Below are positions 25,047 through 38,800 of a stretch of 64,000 bases of DNA, piece after piece (within the stretch, counting starts at the first letter, position 1; each line of letters starts with the position of its first letter). The notes under the pieces are model-generated. The model worked only from the letters and a program-made list of their open reading frames with translations, was not told the DNA's origin and ran no database searches. Source of the stretch: Antennarius striatus (taxonomy: Eukaryota > Chordata > Actinopteri > Lophiiformes > Antennariidae); assembly GCF_040054535.1 (NCBI RefSeq), contig NC_090779.1, positions 19,764,501 through 19,828,500 of the forward strand, written 5' to 3'. The position numbers were made by a program, and so were the translations under genes.

Positions 25047-28000
25047 GGATAGTTTGATGGAGAATTTTATAGTAATCATCAAACTGATGACCGCAAAGCA
25101 TTTTGTAAAGCATGTACTTTCATTTAATGATGTCTTCTGATCATCAACTTCTAACAGGACAGAAATTTCTAACAGATTGTGACACAACACTCTCCCTAAT
25201 TAACATAATATGACAAATGCACCAGAGAAGCAAAGAAAGAGTGGTGCACATGATTCATTTGCAACTTTCAACAGTGCTAAATTTCACTGGGTTTTTCATC
25301 AGAAGAAAAGAAAGCATGGCTCCTCGCTGCACTCAGAACCCCGTTCGTTGGTGAAAGTGTGGAAACCCCTGTTCGTAGAATGAGGCCTGTAGTCACCGGC
25401 CATACTCAAAGTTGGCAGCAAAAAGATTAAGTAGGTGTTTCGTGTCCACCGTGATGGATTAATTTTCTATTGCTTATCAGGATAACGTGTGTCCTGAGCT
25501 AGCCTTTTTCTTACTTAAAACTGCTATGTGTCATCCTGTGTAAACCATTCATCCATTACACCCCACATTTGTCTGAAAAGTTTTTTCCAGGACTATCTAG
25601 AAAACTGTGATGCATCAAAAAATGGCTTCGCAAAGGAATTAGGAACAACAAAGGTATGTGGGGTATTACTTAATGGTTCCCAGATGGCAGATGTACTTTC
25701 AAAATTTGCTGGCCTTAAACAAAAAGCACTGCAGCTGTACCCTTAATTTCACAACCATTCAGACTGATCACTTAATTTAGTGTCTAATAGTGATTTTTAG
25801 TAGTGATGTGGAAATCTTCCTCTTTCAGTCTGCAGCTCGTTCTGCAGGGTAACAACCTGATCCTGCGTTTTTTTTTCTCGGTGCAGCTGGCAGCTGCTTT
25901 GTCTGCATTTTGTTAGCTTCAGGTCATTTCAAGGAGTCACGTCTATTCCCCCCATTCCTGGCTTTTGTAATGATACCAGAGTTCTCAACGACATTTGATG
26001 ACTATGTAATTTGTTTAATTAGTGACTGATTTGCATTGGACACCATTGGTCCTGGGAAATAACATTAATAAATATAATAATGCCAGTAGCTTGGTGCCTT
26101 AATATGTGGACTGCGGCACATCTGAATTGAAAAAGCATTGTAAAATATGTGAAACGTAAAAAGTGCTATTATTTAATTAAATCAAATGTCATCTTTACCA
26201 CATTATATTGTTAAGTTCTTCAGGGGAATCATAAATCATTGCACAAATAACAGAAGTACCAAGAGGACTGAGATTGTACCACCAACATCCTATAAAAGGT
26301 CTCTTGCAAATCCTGCAGAGACCACATGTCAAGTCGTGTCTTTGACGGTCAGAGCAGCAGACCTTTAGGTATTCCCCTCACACTTCACATTTTCCTCATG
26401 TAGTGTATCTGTTAAAGAAAAAGGGGGGGATGGGGGCAGTCTCCTGGTAGTCTGTGCTCCAGAAATATCTGCAGGTGATAACTAGCTGAGATTTTCTAGC
26501 AGATGTCCTGTCACCTCCACCATTATGCATGCAGCATACCTGTGGGTGGAGGTGGTAATTAACTGTTGCTTTGCCATTTTTAGAACGTTGCCATGACAGC
26601 TGTCTGTGTCTCTTCTCACATTTATTTTTCTCAATAATTCTCACTTCTTTTGTCTTTAAGTCTTCCAGTCATTTTGCCCCTTCTTGTTGTCTTTTATCAA
26701 ATTTGATAAAATACATTTGATTAAAACTTGCTTTGTTGTTTTTTTTAAAAATCTTTCTCTGACTATGTGGTACAAATGCTTGATTTACTTCTGCAAATAT
26801 TTTCAGCAAGTATTTTGCATTGAGTATTTTTGACAATACTCCTTTTTAGACAGTGTTCACATCTTTCCCGCGTATTTATTATTGTTTATTATTATTTTAT
26901 TATTGTTATTCTATTTTGTTTTGTTATTCGAAATAAATGAAGTCATTCATTCATTCATTCATTCATTCATTCATATTTATTCTTTTGTTTATTTAACTGG
27001 GGTTATCCCCTTACAGTTTATGCATGTGAGAGGAAGGGGGGGTGGTGCTGATTGGCTGACACTGCCATCCATCATGATCTAGATCAGGTCTTCATCCAGG
27101 TGACCTTAAAGTAAGAGCAGGTGCATCACAGTTCCTCACCTGCCATCCATCTAGAGAATGTCAATGTGACAAATGTTCACTTCAACTGGAGTCCATCTGA
27201 TGTAGCTGCGATTAAGGTGGGGTTTGGTTTTTTTTGGTCTTCACTTTTTAAATGATTTAGAGACTGTTCGGCAAGTTTAATTCACCTCTCATGACCTTAA
27301 AATAGGATGCTATGAAGCACAACAATAGTAAAAACTACAGCATCAGAAACTAGCCTGCACGTTGCACGTAAAAAACAATTAGCCCCTTACATAAATGGTA
27401 ATTATTTCAGCAATATTATCCAGCTGCCACCATAATGTGTCTGCTCACTGTGTGTAACAATTAGCCACATTAAAATGATCCACTGCCACCATTCCCTGAC
27501 AAATGCATTAAAATGAAATGGTTGCCCAGGGTGAAAAATTTAATAACCATGGTAGAAAATATTGTCTGAAGTTAGAGGTGCGATATCATCAAAAGGTGAG
27601 CGCTAGTTTAAGAGAGAGACATGACATTTGAATGATGACATCCGAGACCTGTGGAAGCTCTTCATCTCTTATTACACTGGAGATGAACAGAAGGTTGTAG
27701 AACAGCCATGCTTATGATAAACATGCTTCTCTTATTACATCACGCTTTCATCTATTTTGAACCATACAAGGCTCAATCACCTATGAAGATTCCGTCTGTA
27801 TCTGCATTTTTCGTCACAGAGAAGTAAAAGTACATCGACTAACAAATATTGCTACACCACAGACAAGCTGACACAGAAGATAAAAAAACAGACTTAACAC
27901 AGGTAGGTAATGTGAGGAGAAGGGGATCAAGTGGAACAGGGTGGCGGAGACAATTAGAGAAAGGTGGGAACAATCAGATAATGAGAGTGGGGGGGAAATG

Positions 28001-30342
28001 AAGACGGATAACATAAAAGTGGATTACATGAGAAGAATATGATAAACTAAAAGAGGAGGGAAAAGGGTGGTGAACTGGAAGACTATCACCCACAAAGGAA
28101 CCAAGGGAGGAAAACAGATCACATGAAAAAAAAAGCAGGAAGTGACCGAAACCTGAGTCTTCAAAATAAACCAGGAAATAGTTACCTAAATACATAAACA
28201 TAACTTCATTACAATGTAATCATATAAGTAGTTTAAGTGTTTGGAGGTTTTGACCACACAGCAAGTATTACGAACATAAGAAGGAAAAGCTCTCATCAGC
28301 TTGCATAGAATAAATCTATTAAGATATCAGTGATATTCTGAATTGGTCTTGATGCTTAATCGATTTTTGTCCAATTAGAGATGGAATAATAGAACTGAAC
28401 AATTTGCGACCTTGGCTCAGACGCAGCATCCTCTTTCGTTCTGGAGTCTCCAGTCTGTGGCCTCACTTAATATCCTGATCACAGCACTCTGTTTGGTCAC
28501 ACATCTCACATAAGAGCCCATCAACACTGAATAACTGAATAGCATCTCTATGGCTTTCTTTCTGTTGTAAACATCAATAAAAACACAATTACGAAAAAAG
28601 CACTTGTGAGCCAAAGTCTCAGTCAATTAGTGAGCAAAGCCACAGCTACTCTCCAGCAGGTTCTTTTCTAGTATAATCTGAATTTGAAGTTGAAAAAAGA
28701 AAACATAATTGAGAGCAGATTGCATCCATTGTTATGGAGGACCAATGTTGGGTGTAATATACAGACGTGATGTGCAGACTAGATATCAAGGATTTGCTTA
28801 TACCACAGGCAGGCTTAGAGCAGCAGCCTATTAGGTTTTCATTGATGTCTCCAAAGATTCAATAAAAGATAAGGCGCCCAGATCCAAAGCCGGGAATGTT
28901 TTCTTCTTGCCCTTGTCCTTGGCGCAGACTCACCCATGATGGCATGTGTGTGGTGGGAAGCAAAACCTGACTGCCAGCTACAGATTTTACGTTTTAGGTT
29001 GGGGTGGTGAGGTTGTTTGCACGCCTCTGTGAACAATGGGTGATATATATTGGAAATTTGGATCATGAACCGGATCATAATCCAGGACGGGAATATTGAA
29101 GCCTTTAGAGAGAGGCAGTGATATGGATTTTCAGTCTGAACTCCACTTTGGTTCAGACTAAAATATCTTTAGTTGATGGATTCTGAAACATATCTCTTCA
29201 GCCAACAGGATGATAACCCAACCAGAGGTTTGGGTTTCAACTTAGTTTGTTAATTTGGTTACTGGTTTGGCTGTTTATTATTTGGCAGGATTAGATAGAA
29301 ACAAATCGGATAGACTTCATATTATTGCGCATAATCAAATTTTATGTTACATTTTACAGTAAAACTGTCCCTTTGTTTTCTCAGTTTTAAAAATGCATGT
29401 GTCAAATGTGTCCACCTTTATGACATAATTTTATGAAAGTATATCCACGCATTCAGTGGTTGCATTTCCAGATTTGCACATCATGAAAACGTGGACTATT
29501 GATCCCTGTGGTTTCTGAGTGCACTGCTTTTTGACTTTCAACCACTAATTCTGAAGATCAAGGCCCACTAGATTTCAGGGACTGTGCCAGTTCAGTTGTT
29601 CTGACACCGCGGTAAAAAAAGACACAGATAGTCACGTCCACTACAATCAGCAGAGACTAGAAAGATGAATGGCAGAATGAGACAGTAAAATTAATATATA
29701 ATTAATTATGAACAGAATTTTTAGCTCTTAGACCCCAATTTGAAGTAGATCACCAAAGATTAGGCCCTTCTAATCTGTGGAAGACTTCCCACTTGGAGTT
29801 GAGACACTGGTGGGCCGAGCAGAGGAAGTCAATGTAAGAAAGGATCTTCTGATGGGAGGATTCAGTCTTGACAGCCGAATGACAGCAGAGAGAGAGCATG
29901 TCTGAAGTTTGGTAGCTGGTAAATGACTGGCTAACAGGGGAACATGACAGGTTGAGATTTAATAAGAGGAGAATTAGGTTTAAAAGTCAGGAGTAGTAAG
30001 AAAGTGTTTCTGATTCAGACGATAAGCAGAAAAGAGATCTTTTGAAGTTGTTCTGACTGAATTTCCATTAAGCTTTATTTGGTAAATACTTGGCAGATTA
30101 AAAGAACATTGGCAGCAAATAAAAACTGTTTCCAACCCACTATGTTCCGAAAAACATTGAAATATCTCCTGCTATATTAATGTGTGTTCATCCTTGGACC
30201 ATCTTCTTCCGTTGAGATTTACAATAGTTGGTAACAATGAAGACTTAGAATTGAAATGAATTGTACTGATTGGTTTATTTAGAGGTTTTTCAGGTCGTCC
30301 AATAGTTTGATTTATGATCAAATACCTGTAAAACATTATATT
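25047..30342. other. gene-free stretch with a short ATTC array
   Basis: No exon recognised. A small (ATTC)n array lies at about 26944-26975. An open frame at 25528-25746 encodes a soluble-looking peptide of 72 residues that I do not recognise and cannot support as a gene. Purine-rich sequence runs through 27890-28140. Confidence 0.4.
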
Positions 30343-30591
30343 CTAAACACCCTCTGTGCACAGCCGCAGTGCACTGGCGTTACGCCCTGAGTGTCCTTCG
30401 CCTCTCGCCCGTAAATCTGCTGGGATTAGCTCCAGCAACCCCTGTGGCCCACAAAAGCAGATGAAGCAGATAGGAAGATGAACAGACGGATGAATGAATG
30501 AATGAATGAATGAATGAATGAATGAATGAATGAATGAATGAATGAATGAATGAATGAATGAATGAATGAATGAATGAATGAATGAATGAAT
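30343..30591 (+). repeat. L2/CR1-like LINE 3' end with (GAAT)n tail
   Basis: Diverged copies of the phrases GTGTCCTTCGCCTCTCGCCC and GGGATTAGCTCCAGCAACCC run into a pure GAAT array (about 30494-30591). This is the plus-strand 3' end of the same family as 9224-9470. The array has expanded to about 24 units. Confidence 0.7.
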
Positions 30592-31489
30592 AATCATTAA
30601 ATGCTAAACCAAGCTAAGCAATCAAACATAATAGCTTCTAGACATCGACATGTTGGTGAACTGCAGACAAAGAGTTTGATGGGTTTAATTCAGACACCAG
30701 CACCAGCTGTCATTAAATACCCTTATAAATGATGTCAAGCATCCCATAATAGTTACACATGTTAGCATAGCAGTTTAACTGAAAATACTATGGTAATAAA
30801 ATACAGCCATGGAGAATTTCCAGCACATTAATATGTCACCTCATTCTAAATATTATCTTAAGATTCAAAAACTTTATATCTGACATTCTATATATTTGAG
30901 AACAGAAATGAATCCGTCATGTGTATGATAATAAAATGTCTACAAACTTGCCAGCTGTCATTTCAGCATTTAGTAAAATCCATACGTAGTTTCTGCATGG
31001 TTTGATGTGAGTTTACCTAATTTCACCATATAACACATCAACGATAACTGAGTAATCCCTGAGATGAGCAGCATGTTACGATTCCCTGAAGTAAAAATGT
31101 ATATATTGTTAAGTTCCTATTCACTTGTGTAGATTACTGAGGCATAATATGAATAGAGTTAGGTGTCTGCCTCTCTCTCTGTCATGTCTTGATGTCTCAT
31201 TAGCAGTGTGCTCTAGGGTTATTGATCCCTGGGAGATGGTAATTACGTTATCAAAGCTTGAGTTGTACTTTTCAATATAGTAAACACAGGAAATGAGTAG
31301 CAGGGGCTGATTATGTTTACCATGTTCAGTCATACTGGCTTGAGCCTCTGTCTGAACCCTGAGTATAATTTCTCAGAAAAATACTAATCGATAAATGTAC
31401 AAGCACTAATAAAAGCTCATTCCATCTCATGTTATTACATAACATACATACATAATAACATACAGGACCCTGAGGTCCTCCGACATTGG

Positions 31490-32310
31490 CCTTTTAACCA
31501 GACAAAAACCAACGGTGAGGCAGCATTTAACCACTGTGGCCCCCACCAGTAGAATAGCCTGCCGGAGGGCCTCAGGCCTGCAGAGACTTGAAATTTTTAC
31601 AAGAAGATTAATGACACATCTTGTTAATCAGGCTTTTAACTAATATTTTAAGCCTTTTTTTATGCTTCTATTACAGTCTATTTAATTTTAGTTGGTTTTT
31701 ACCCTGCTTTTAAAGATGATGATAATCTTAAATCGTATTCTGCTTTTATTTGTTACTAATATTGTAAGTATTCTATTTTATGTTTTAATCTTGTGTATTT
31801 TGTTTTTATACTGTATTTATTTTTTTATAAGTATTATTTTAGTCCTATTTTATCCTTGTAATCTTTAGCTTTGACTCCAGTATTTGCTCAGGGGAGCAGT
31901 GTTGAGTCTGTTAGTGGGGTTGCTGTCCTTGGGGTCCTTTCGACCCGGGCAGCTGGAGGTTCCTCCCCCCTACGTGGGGATCCACCTGTCTATCAGATTG
32001 GGGGGGGCCTGTGTGCCCGCCTCCCTGATGGCACGGCCTGTGGCTCGTCCCGGTGAGTCTTGTTCCAGACATAGCCGGCCTTGAGAGCGCCTACATGAAG
32101 CGCCTTGTAATCCGGAGCAGCAGCTACTGTGGGAACATATTAGTGTGGATTAGCAGGCAGCGGTTGTGCCCTTGCCGTCCTGGAATTTTGTTTCACTCTG
32201 CTGTGATTTCGGTCTTCTTGGCTATCCTGTTGTACGGCTGTCAGACCAAAGAGCGACCTCCATCATCAAGTGTTTATTCAATTCAGTTTTCCATTGCCTG
32301 AAACCCATGG
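31490..32310 (+). repeat. LINE 3' fragment (L2/CR1-like), degenerate
   Basis: The left part (31540-31640) carries remnants of the W-N-x-L-P...F-K...L-K-T-H-L-F motif found at the C-terminus of many fish LINE polyproteins (AGAATAGCCTGCCGGAGG, then a degenerate continuation). An A/T-rich stretch follows. A GC-rich block (31900-32070) resembles the 3' UTR of the same elements, then GAAGCGCCTTG as in the common 3' end. Frames are broken. The right limit is approximate. Confidence 0.55.
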
Positions 32311-35158
32311 AGCAAGAAAATAGGATGATTTTCCCCTTTCACAGTGTTCACACACCATCCAATTAGGTCTCTAAGACACAAGGGAGACAGCAATAGGCAG
32401 GCAGTGATGTGGGCAGATGAAAAAAGAAGAACAGTAGTGTGACAGGTTCTGGAACTAAGAGAAGGAATGAGACAAAAGAGGAGGAAAATATGAGGCCTTT
32501 CTAGACAATCAGTCTTGTGTGTGTGCTCTGAACCAAGCTTATGACATCTTGATCATAGCTTCAGTCATTTCTTTTGTTTTTTCCACTTACATGTGTTTAT
32601 TTAAGTGTGTGTCCATACACATCATTTATCCATATCCACTGCAGATGTAGAAAGACTATTACTGGTACAATAAAAGGCTAAGGGTTTAAGGGTTTATGAT
32701 CACCATTATATATTTATATCTTGCGTTTATCTATTAGCACATTCTCAAAAATGTAATCATACTCTCAATGTGATGCACATGAGCAGCACTTTGTAAATGC
32801 AAGGAGTAGATTCTCATTTAGCAACTGTCAGCAGCGGCCTCTCAAATTATAGACTTCAGAGCCTGTGGCCACCACTTGAACACACTGGTGGGAAACTGTC
32901 TAATGAATCTCATCTTTCAGCTGCACAATACGGCGTATACACTACAACATACACATTACCTTTACCTCACTTTCAACAAATATCGTTACGGTGTTGTGGG
33001 TGTTGGAAAATCTCCTACAGGCCTGGGAAAGAGTAAGATATCAAAAATGGTCCCTCTCTGCATCAGAATCTTGACTAAGTCTCTATCCATGTGAGCAAGC
33101 CTTTTTTTCCACATTACTGCTCCAACCATCAAACAAAACTATTAACCACAACCAATATATGTATCTCAGCAGAGGTAAAAATGAATTCAACCAGCAAAAA
33201 ATGTGATAATATGGGCTGTTGAAGCTGAATGGTATGGGATTATTTAAAAAAAAAAAAAAAAAAGGACTGTTCTGTTGTCAGGTTCTGTTTTAACTTTAAA
33301 TAGATTACCCATAAGACAATTAGGGTAACCAGCATAGAGAACCCGTGACATGTCATCTATAGATGACAGACACACAGGCAAACGAATCCTAACAAAGACA
33401 GACGCTCTGCCATCCCTCAGTGAATTACTGGGGCTAATTGCACTAATTATGAAGCCCTGATGGCGCGGCTTCTGATTTAAGAGGATAAGATGGATCGGTT
33501 TGGGGGTTTTTTTCCCTTCATTTCAATTCTTCGGGTTAGTACTGCTTATGTTTGAGGTTGTTGGGGGGTTTTTTGCGCTTCGCAGAAGAACTAATGCATA
33601 AACTCACGCCACTTGTGCCAAATTGCGCGTCTCTCTGCAGATCATTGCTGAGTGACCTTAAATTAATTCAATTGCGTAAGATTGTGTAACCTGTCTGGCG
33701 ACAGTGACACATTGTTTTAATTTACAAAACTGTGACAAGATTTTAAAAAATGCTTTTAATTTCTAACCGTGATAATTAGTTTTTCGGTTCTCCATTTAAA
33801 CTTAGAACAGCGGTGCGCCAGAAGCGAATCGGAGATAACTTTCCATTTCCTCAAAAATACTCCAAAAAGTATTCAACTCAGATCATCTGGATTTGGAGTG
33901 GCCTGTACCAGATATGCTATAATTAGATTCCAATGCTAGAAAGGCTTGCAGGGTGTTGATCATTGTTATTTCATGAAGCATGCGGTGTTATGAATCTCAT
34001 CTTTTCAGACCGACCATTCTCTACCGAGCAGGGCCCGCAAGATATTCACAGACATGAAAATAATAACTCACCAATGTCCATAAATCATTGGAGGCATATT
34101 TTGAACTTGCACTAAGCCAAAATTCTAATCGTTTATTAAACATTTATCATGCAACTGCAACATGTTCACAGTTTCTTCAACCCCAGACAGGATTATCGGG
34201 AACGTTTCTGTGTTGAATTTGGAACATGTTATAAAAAGACAGGATTAAGATGGAGATGTTCACATCATGGGAAGGTTTGTCTTCCATCAAATAAAACTGG
34301 TGCGACGACGCCCTCTGGCGGAAACAATGAAAATCACCTTAGAATTCACAATATTATGCTTTATTGTAATTGCATTTTAAATAATATTATTGCCAATTAC
34401 TTTATAATACCTTTGTGTCATTTAGTCTTCAGGCGCTGTAAAGTAAATGAAACAACTCTAATGACTACATCACTGAGCGTTCTGTGAAAATGCAATTCCT
34501 CCATGGAAACGTTGCCTCTTCTCAAGGGCTTATGATAATGTTTTCTGTCATTTTAATTTTCTGTCAGATCTTTTTTCCCCGTCTTCAAAAGAAAAGGTCA
34601 GGGTTTCATTTGGTATAAGATTCAATTAAAAACTACAAGAGCTCTCGACATCCACTGATCTCAACATCCAACCGGTAGAGCCTGATGTTTCCAGGTAACG
34701 CAGCATAGAGTTTCTCTTTCTCTCTCTCCCTCTCTCCACAGGTCTGCTGCTCAACCTCATCATGCATAGAAAAGCCTCAAGATGAGCAACTGTACCGAAG
34801 TGGTATCATTCACTTCTGGACTAAATGAGGATAATGTTAATGACATGCACTTGTTCTCAGGAGGAAGCTGATTATAATTGAAAGCAAAAGACAGACAAAC
34901 CATATTGTGTATTCAAACACAATGCAAAGCATCCCCACATGCTCTGATTACAGTATACAGGCGATGAAAAAACTTAGATAAGATGCAAGTTTAAGAAGTA
35001 TTTATAATATTATACAAAGATATTTTGTGCAAGAGGATGTTAGGGCTGTGAAACCTGTACAATATGAACAAAGCACTTGCAAAACAGTGGCAACCTGACA
35101 GCAGATCATGGCTAATGGACCATGGTCATGTCAAATGGGTAACTATTAAGGTACTAGC
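32311..35158. other. gene-free stretch downstream of hbp1
   Basis: No exon recognised. A poly-A run lies at 33244-33263. The segment 33410-33470 holds CTAATTGCACTAATTATG, two homeodomain-type ATTA cores close together, which makes it a candidate regulatory element. No repeat family is evident. Confidence 0.4.
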
Positions 35159-35164
35159 TTTATT
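35159..35164 (-). terminator. hbp1: possible hbp1 polyadenylation signal
   Basis: AATAAA on the minus strand about 720 bases beyond the hbp1 stop codon, the first such hexamer found downstream. The position is plausible for a 3' UTR but unconfirmed. Confidence 0.35.
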
Positions 35165-35882
35165 ATACAATTATACAATAGCTTGTATATGATTACATAT
35201 TTATATAAAGTGCAAAAGAAACAAGCACTTACAGTGAATGTCTGAAGTGCTCTGTGACTGAGTTTAAACCACCACCACATGCTGAAAACACTCATCATAT
35301 GGCCAAGTGGTTGGGCGAATATCTGAATATTTGGCAAGTCAGTACGACAGTCAGCCGTAGCTCAGCTGCAGGACATATATTGTATTACAAAATGTATGAA
35401 AGGGTTACCAATCTGTACAATATATTGAATCTTACAAAGATAACTATATGGACAGTGGAAAAGGTTGTCTAAAACTCCCCTTTTTACATTAATAAATATA
35501 CACTAGCTGTTTAGTCCTGCTTCTTCTGCATGGAAGCATAGCACCACAGGCTCGCTCTCTTTTTTTTAAAAAATCGTCAGTAAGATAAAACCTAAAATAA
35601 AAGAGATGATTCGTTCTTATTTCAGGGGAATAAGATGTAACTGACTTTAAAGGTATAAGAAAATATATAAACTGTTAGTGATTACGTTAAATGTTTTGTT
35701 TATAGTTCATACTTTTGTTTTTTTTTTCTCTCTAATAATGTTTCTAGGTTACAAAAAGCAAGAGAATTCAGCATCACAGTTGAGTTTCAAGAATACAGAG
35801 AGTAAAGAGGCATCAAGCGGTCCATCAGACGCTGTCCAGCACCTATCCAAAACACCAGCAGCTGAGGATTCTGGGGGATTAT

Positions 35883-38800
35883 CTAGGTCTGCTGGGAACC
35901 CTGTTGAAAGATGCCAGGGATTATTTGTATTCAGGAGCCAAGACACCAGGATGAAACAAAAGTACACAGTTCTGATAAAACACAAGTGGCACTACAGTTC
36001 AGAGACTTTGGTCCTTACTGAGTTGGTTCTTTTACGTTTCCAGCAGTCTGGATTGAGTCTTTTCTGCTCCTCAGCTAGAGCCTTGGCCTCCATGGTGTAC
36101 ATCCTCCTCTCCTCACTCTTCATCTTCTTCCACTTGTCACCCAGGATGACACTGATGGCTCTGGGGGATGACAGTTAGAAACAGAAGATAAAAGGACTCT
36201 GAAATGTAATTATTTTCCTCTTAACCTTTCCTACAGAAAATGAACGTAGTTTATATTTTCCAAAAATAAAAGCTCCTCTTTTGAATTATTTTTAAATTCT
36301 ATTTATCCATCATGTTTGGCAACAGCCTCTTGAGGCGGGTTACGCTTAAAGAGCTTGGAGCTGGCAGCTGTGGCATTAAATTAAGAATTATGTCCTAAAG
36401 TAAATCACGTGTAATGGTCCAAGAATAAAAAGGCGCATTGAAGCTCGACTTTTTTTTCTTTTTTACTATATCTCAAATGCAGTAAAAATACACCGACTTG
36501 GAGATGATTACCCTGGGACGTTTTAACTTGCATTTTAAGTTTGTTCACATGTAAAGTGTGTTTGAGATACTTTCACAAGTGTACATCTTGTTTGCACCAA
36601 ATTAAGTCTTTTGTTAGCACAGCCAGCCCGTTTTTAAAGTTCACAACTTGCTTCAGAATTTACTAAAGCTGTGGATCATTTTATTTTAACGGATTAAGGC
36701 CTCTGTCCATGCTATGAATGTTTTTCACTGATGTTAAGCATATCTTATTTTAATCTGTAGCTCTGGGCTTGACAGCTACATCCTGCATAGCTCAATATGA
36801 TCCAGCACAATTAGTGTCAGTACACACTGCACCAACACGATAGCAACAACTGAGTCACAGTGTTGTCAAGGTCAGGTTACTTTTCCTCTCCCCCAGAAAC
36901 TTTACTCCCTTCTCCTTCATTTTGATCAAGGCCCGTACGAAGGACCGAGGCAAGCACATTCTTTCTGTTGAGTAGTGTCCAAACGCCTCCAATTAACTAG
37001 GAGTTCAATGGTCACAGACATTGACGTAATGTGTTTGGAAAAGTCACTTTTCTCGTGTGTGCCATCATGTTGTTCACCACAAATTTAGAGTATATAAATT
37101 ATAATGTTTATATCCCAAATGGTTTACAGTCCAAGCTCTCTGGTGCCTGTCATGGCCTGGGAACACCTCAGGATCCCCCCAGAGGAGCTGGAAGAGGTGT
37201 CTGGGGAGAGGGAAGTATGGGCATCCCTCCTGAGACTGTTGCCCCCGCGACCCGGTCCCAGATAAGTGGTTGAAGATGGATGGATGGATGGATGGATGGA
37301 TGGATGGATGGATGGATGGATGGATGGATGGATGGATGGATGGATGGATGGATGGATGGATGGATGGATGGATGGATGGATGGATGGATGGATGGATGGA
37401 TGGATGGATGGATGGATGGATGGATGGATGGATGGATGGATGGATGGATGGATGGATGGATGGATGGATGAATGGATGGATGGGTTTACAGTTTCTCATT
37501 GATCTGCTCGGTAATTATTTCCCGCTTTGAAAAGATGGCATCATTTCCTCTTTCATGGCTAAGTGCTGCACAATTTAGTGGAACAGGAAATTGTGGTGCA
37601 CATTCAGATCTGATACAGTGATACGGAAATTCATTAACCTTAATTCATTCTACTACAAGCATATTCTATTAAACAAAGTTTGAGTAAGATCCTACTATGG
37701 CAGATAAAGCTGATCCTGACAAGCAGAGGGCATTGGACAAATCAAATCTATCCTCGTCACTTTAAGAATAAGTGGCGGCTGAATTTTTTTGTCATGTCGG
37801 TACATGACAACAGTCAGTCAGTAAATTTTAAATACCTGTTATCCTTCCCAGGATACATCTGTGTATACTCCACCCTGTACTTCTTGGCGAAGAGCATGAA
37901 GGCATTCATTGGCCGTTTGCATTTTGTAGGCATGGCACCACTGGCTGTCCCTGAGGTGTGGCTCCTGTTTGATTTGCTTGTCAATGATTGCGGGGAGCTT
38001 GACCGCTCAAGCTTATCACAGTCTGGACTGATGGCACCCCCGCTCGACAGGGAGGTCCTGCGCTGACGAGCCATGCTGCTGAGAACATACACCGCTGAGG
38101 AATCCAGGGGGGTGAAATCATAACTGCAGGAGATTCAAGGAAAAGAGAGACACAAGTTAGTATTAAGTTTTTCTTTCATTACAATTTTATGTGCTATTGA
38201 TTTTTTTTCCAAGTGTGTGGATGCACTTTGGCCATTTTTATATTCTAATGCACTGAAATGTAGATATTTACAATAAAGTAAACAAACACATACCTCCTGA
38301 AAGTGTCAAACACAACAGAGTCGTCGCAGTTGATGGCATCTGGGTGGCTTGGTGGCAGACAAATATCGCCCAACTGCATCTCATAGCAAGGGATTCCATG
38401 GTGCACCACGGTCAGGCTCGGATAAAATGAAGACCACCCTGAAAAACACAATAGAAGAAATAAGAGATCACTTTGTTAATTAAAATGTTAATTCAAACAA
38501 AAATAATAACAGGCATTCAGTGATCATGTGGTCTGTGGAAGCTTCTGCTGACAAAGACTCATTTTCAATTACTCTACGGTCGATTATTTACTTTGTGTTC
38601 TTTTCTTGAAATGATCTTATTTTGAAGAGAGTTAAATATTGTGAACAGAAATAATCTAGTTATTGTTTGTCATGTTTTACTTTTACCTTTATTTTTGACA
38701 AAAAATGGGTGATCCAATCGGCATTCGGCTGTTAACAAGCCATCATCAGGTGACCCAGGGTCAAATAGAAGCTTAAGAACTGCTTGGTTAAAAGATACAG

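Noticed and set aside
25528-25746. 72-codon plus-strand open frame
   Set aside because: No recognisable domain, splice context or neighbouring exon. A chance frame is likely.
30494-30591. Direct repeats suggestive of an array locus
   Set aside because: A simple GAAT microsatellite with no spacers; no CRISPR-like structure exists anywhere in this eukaryotic sequence.
37266-37530. Open frames repeating WMDG or IHPS
   Set aside because: They are translations of the GGAT array at a LINE 3' end.
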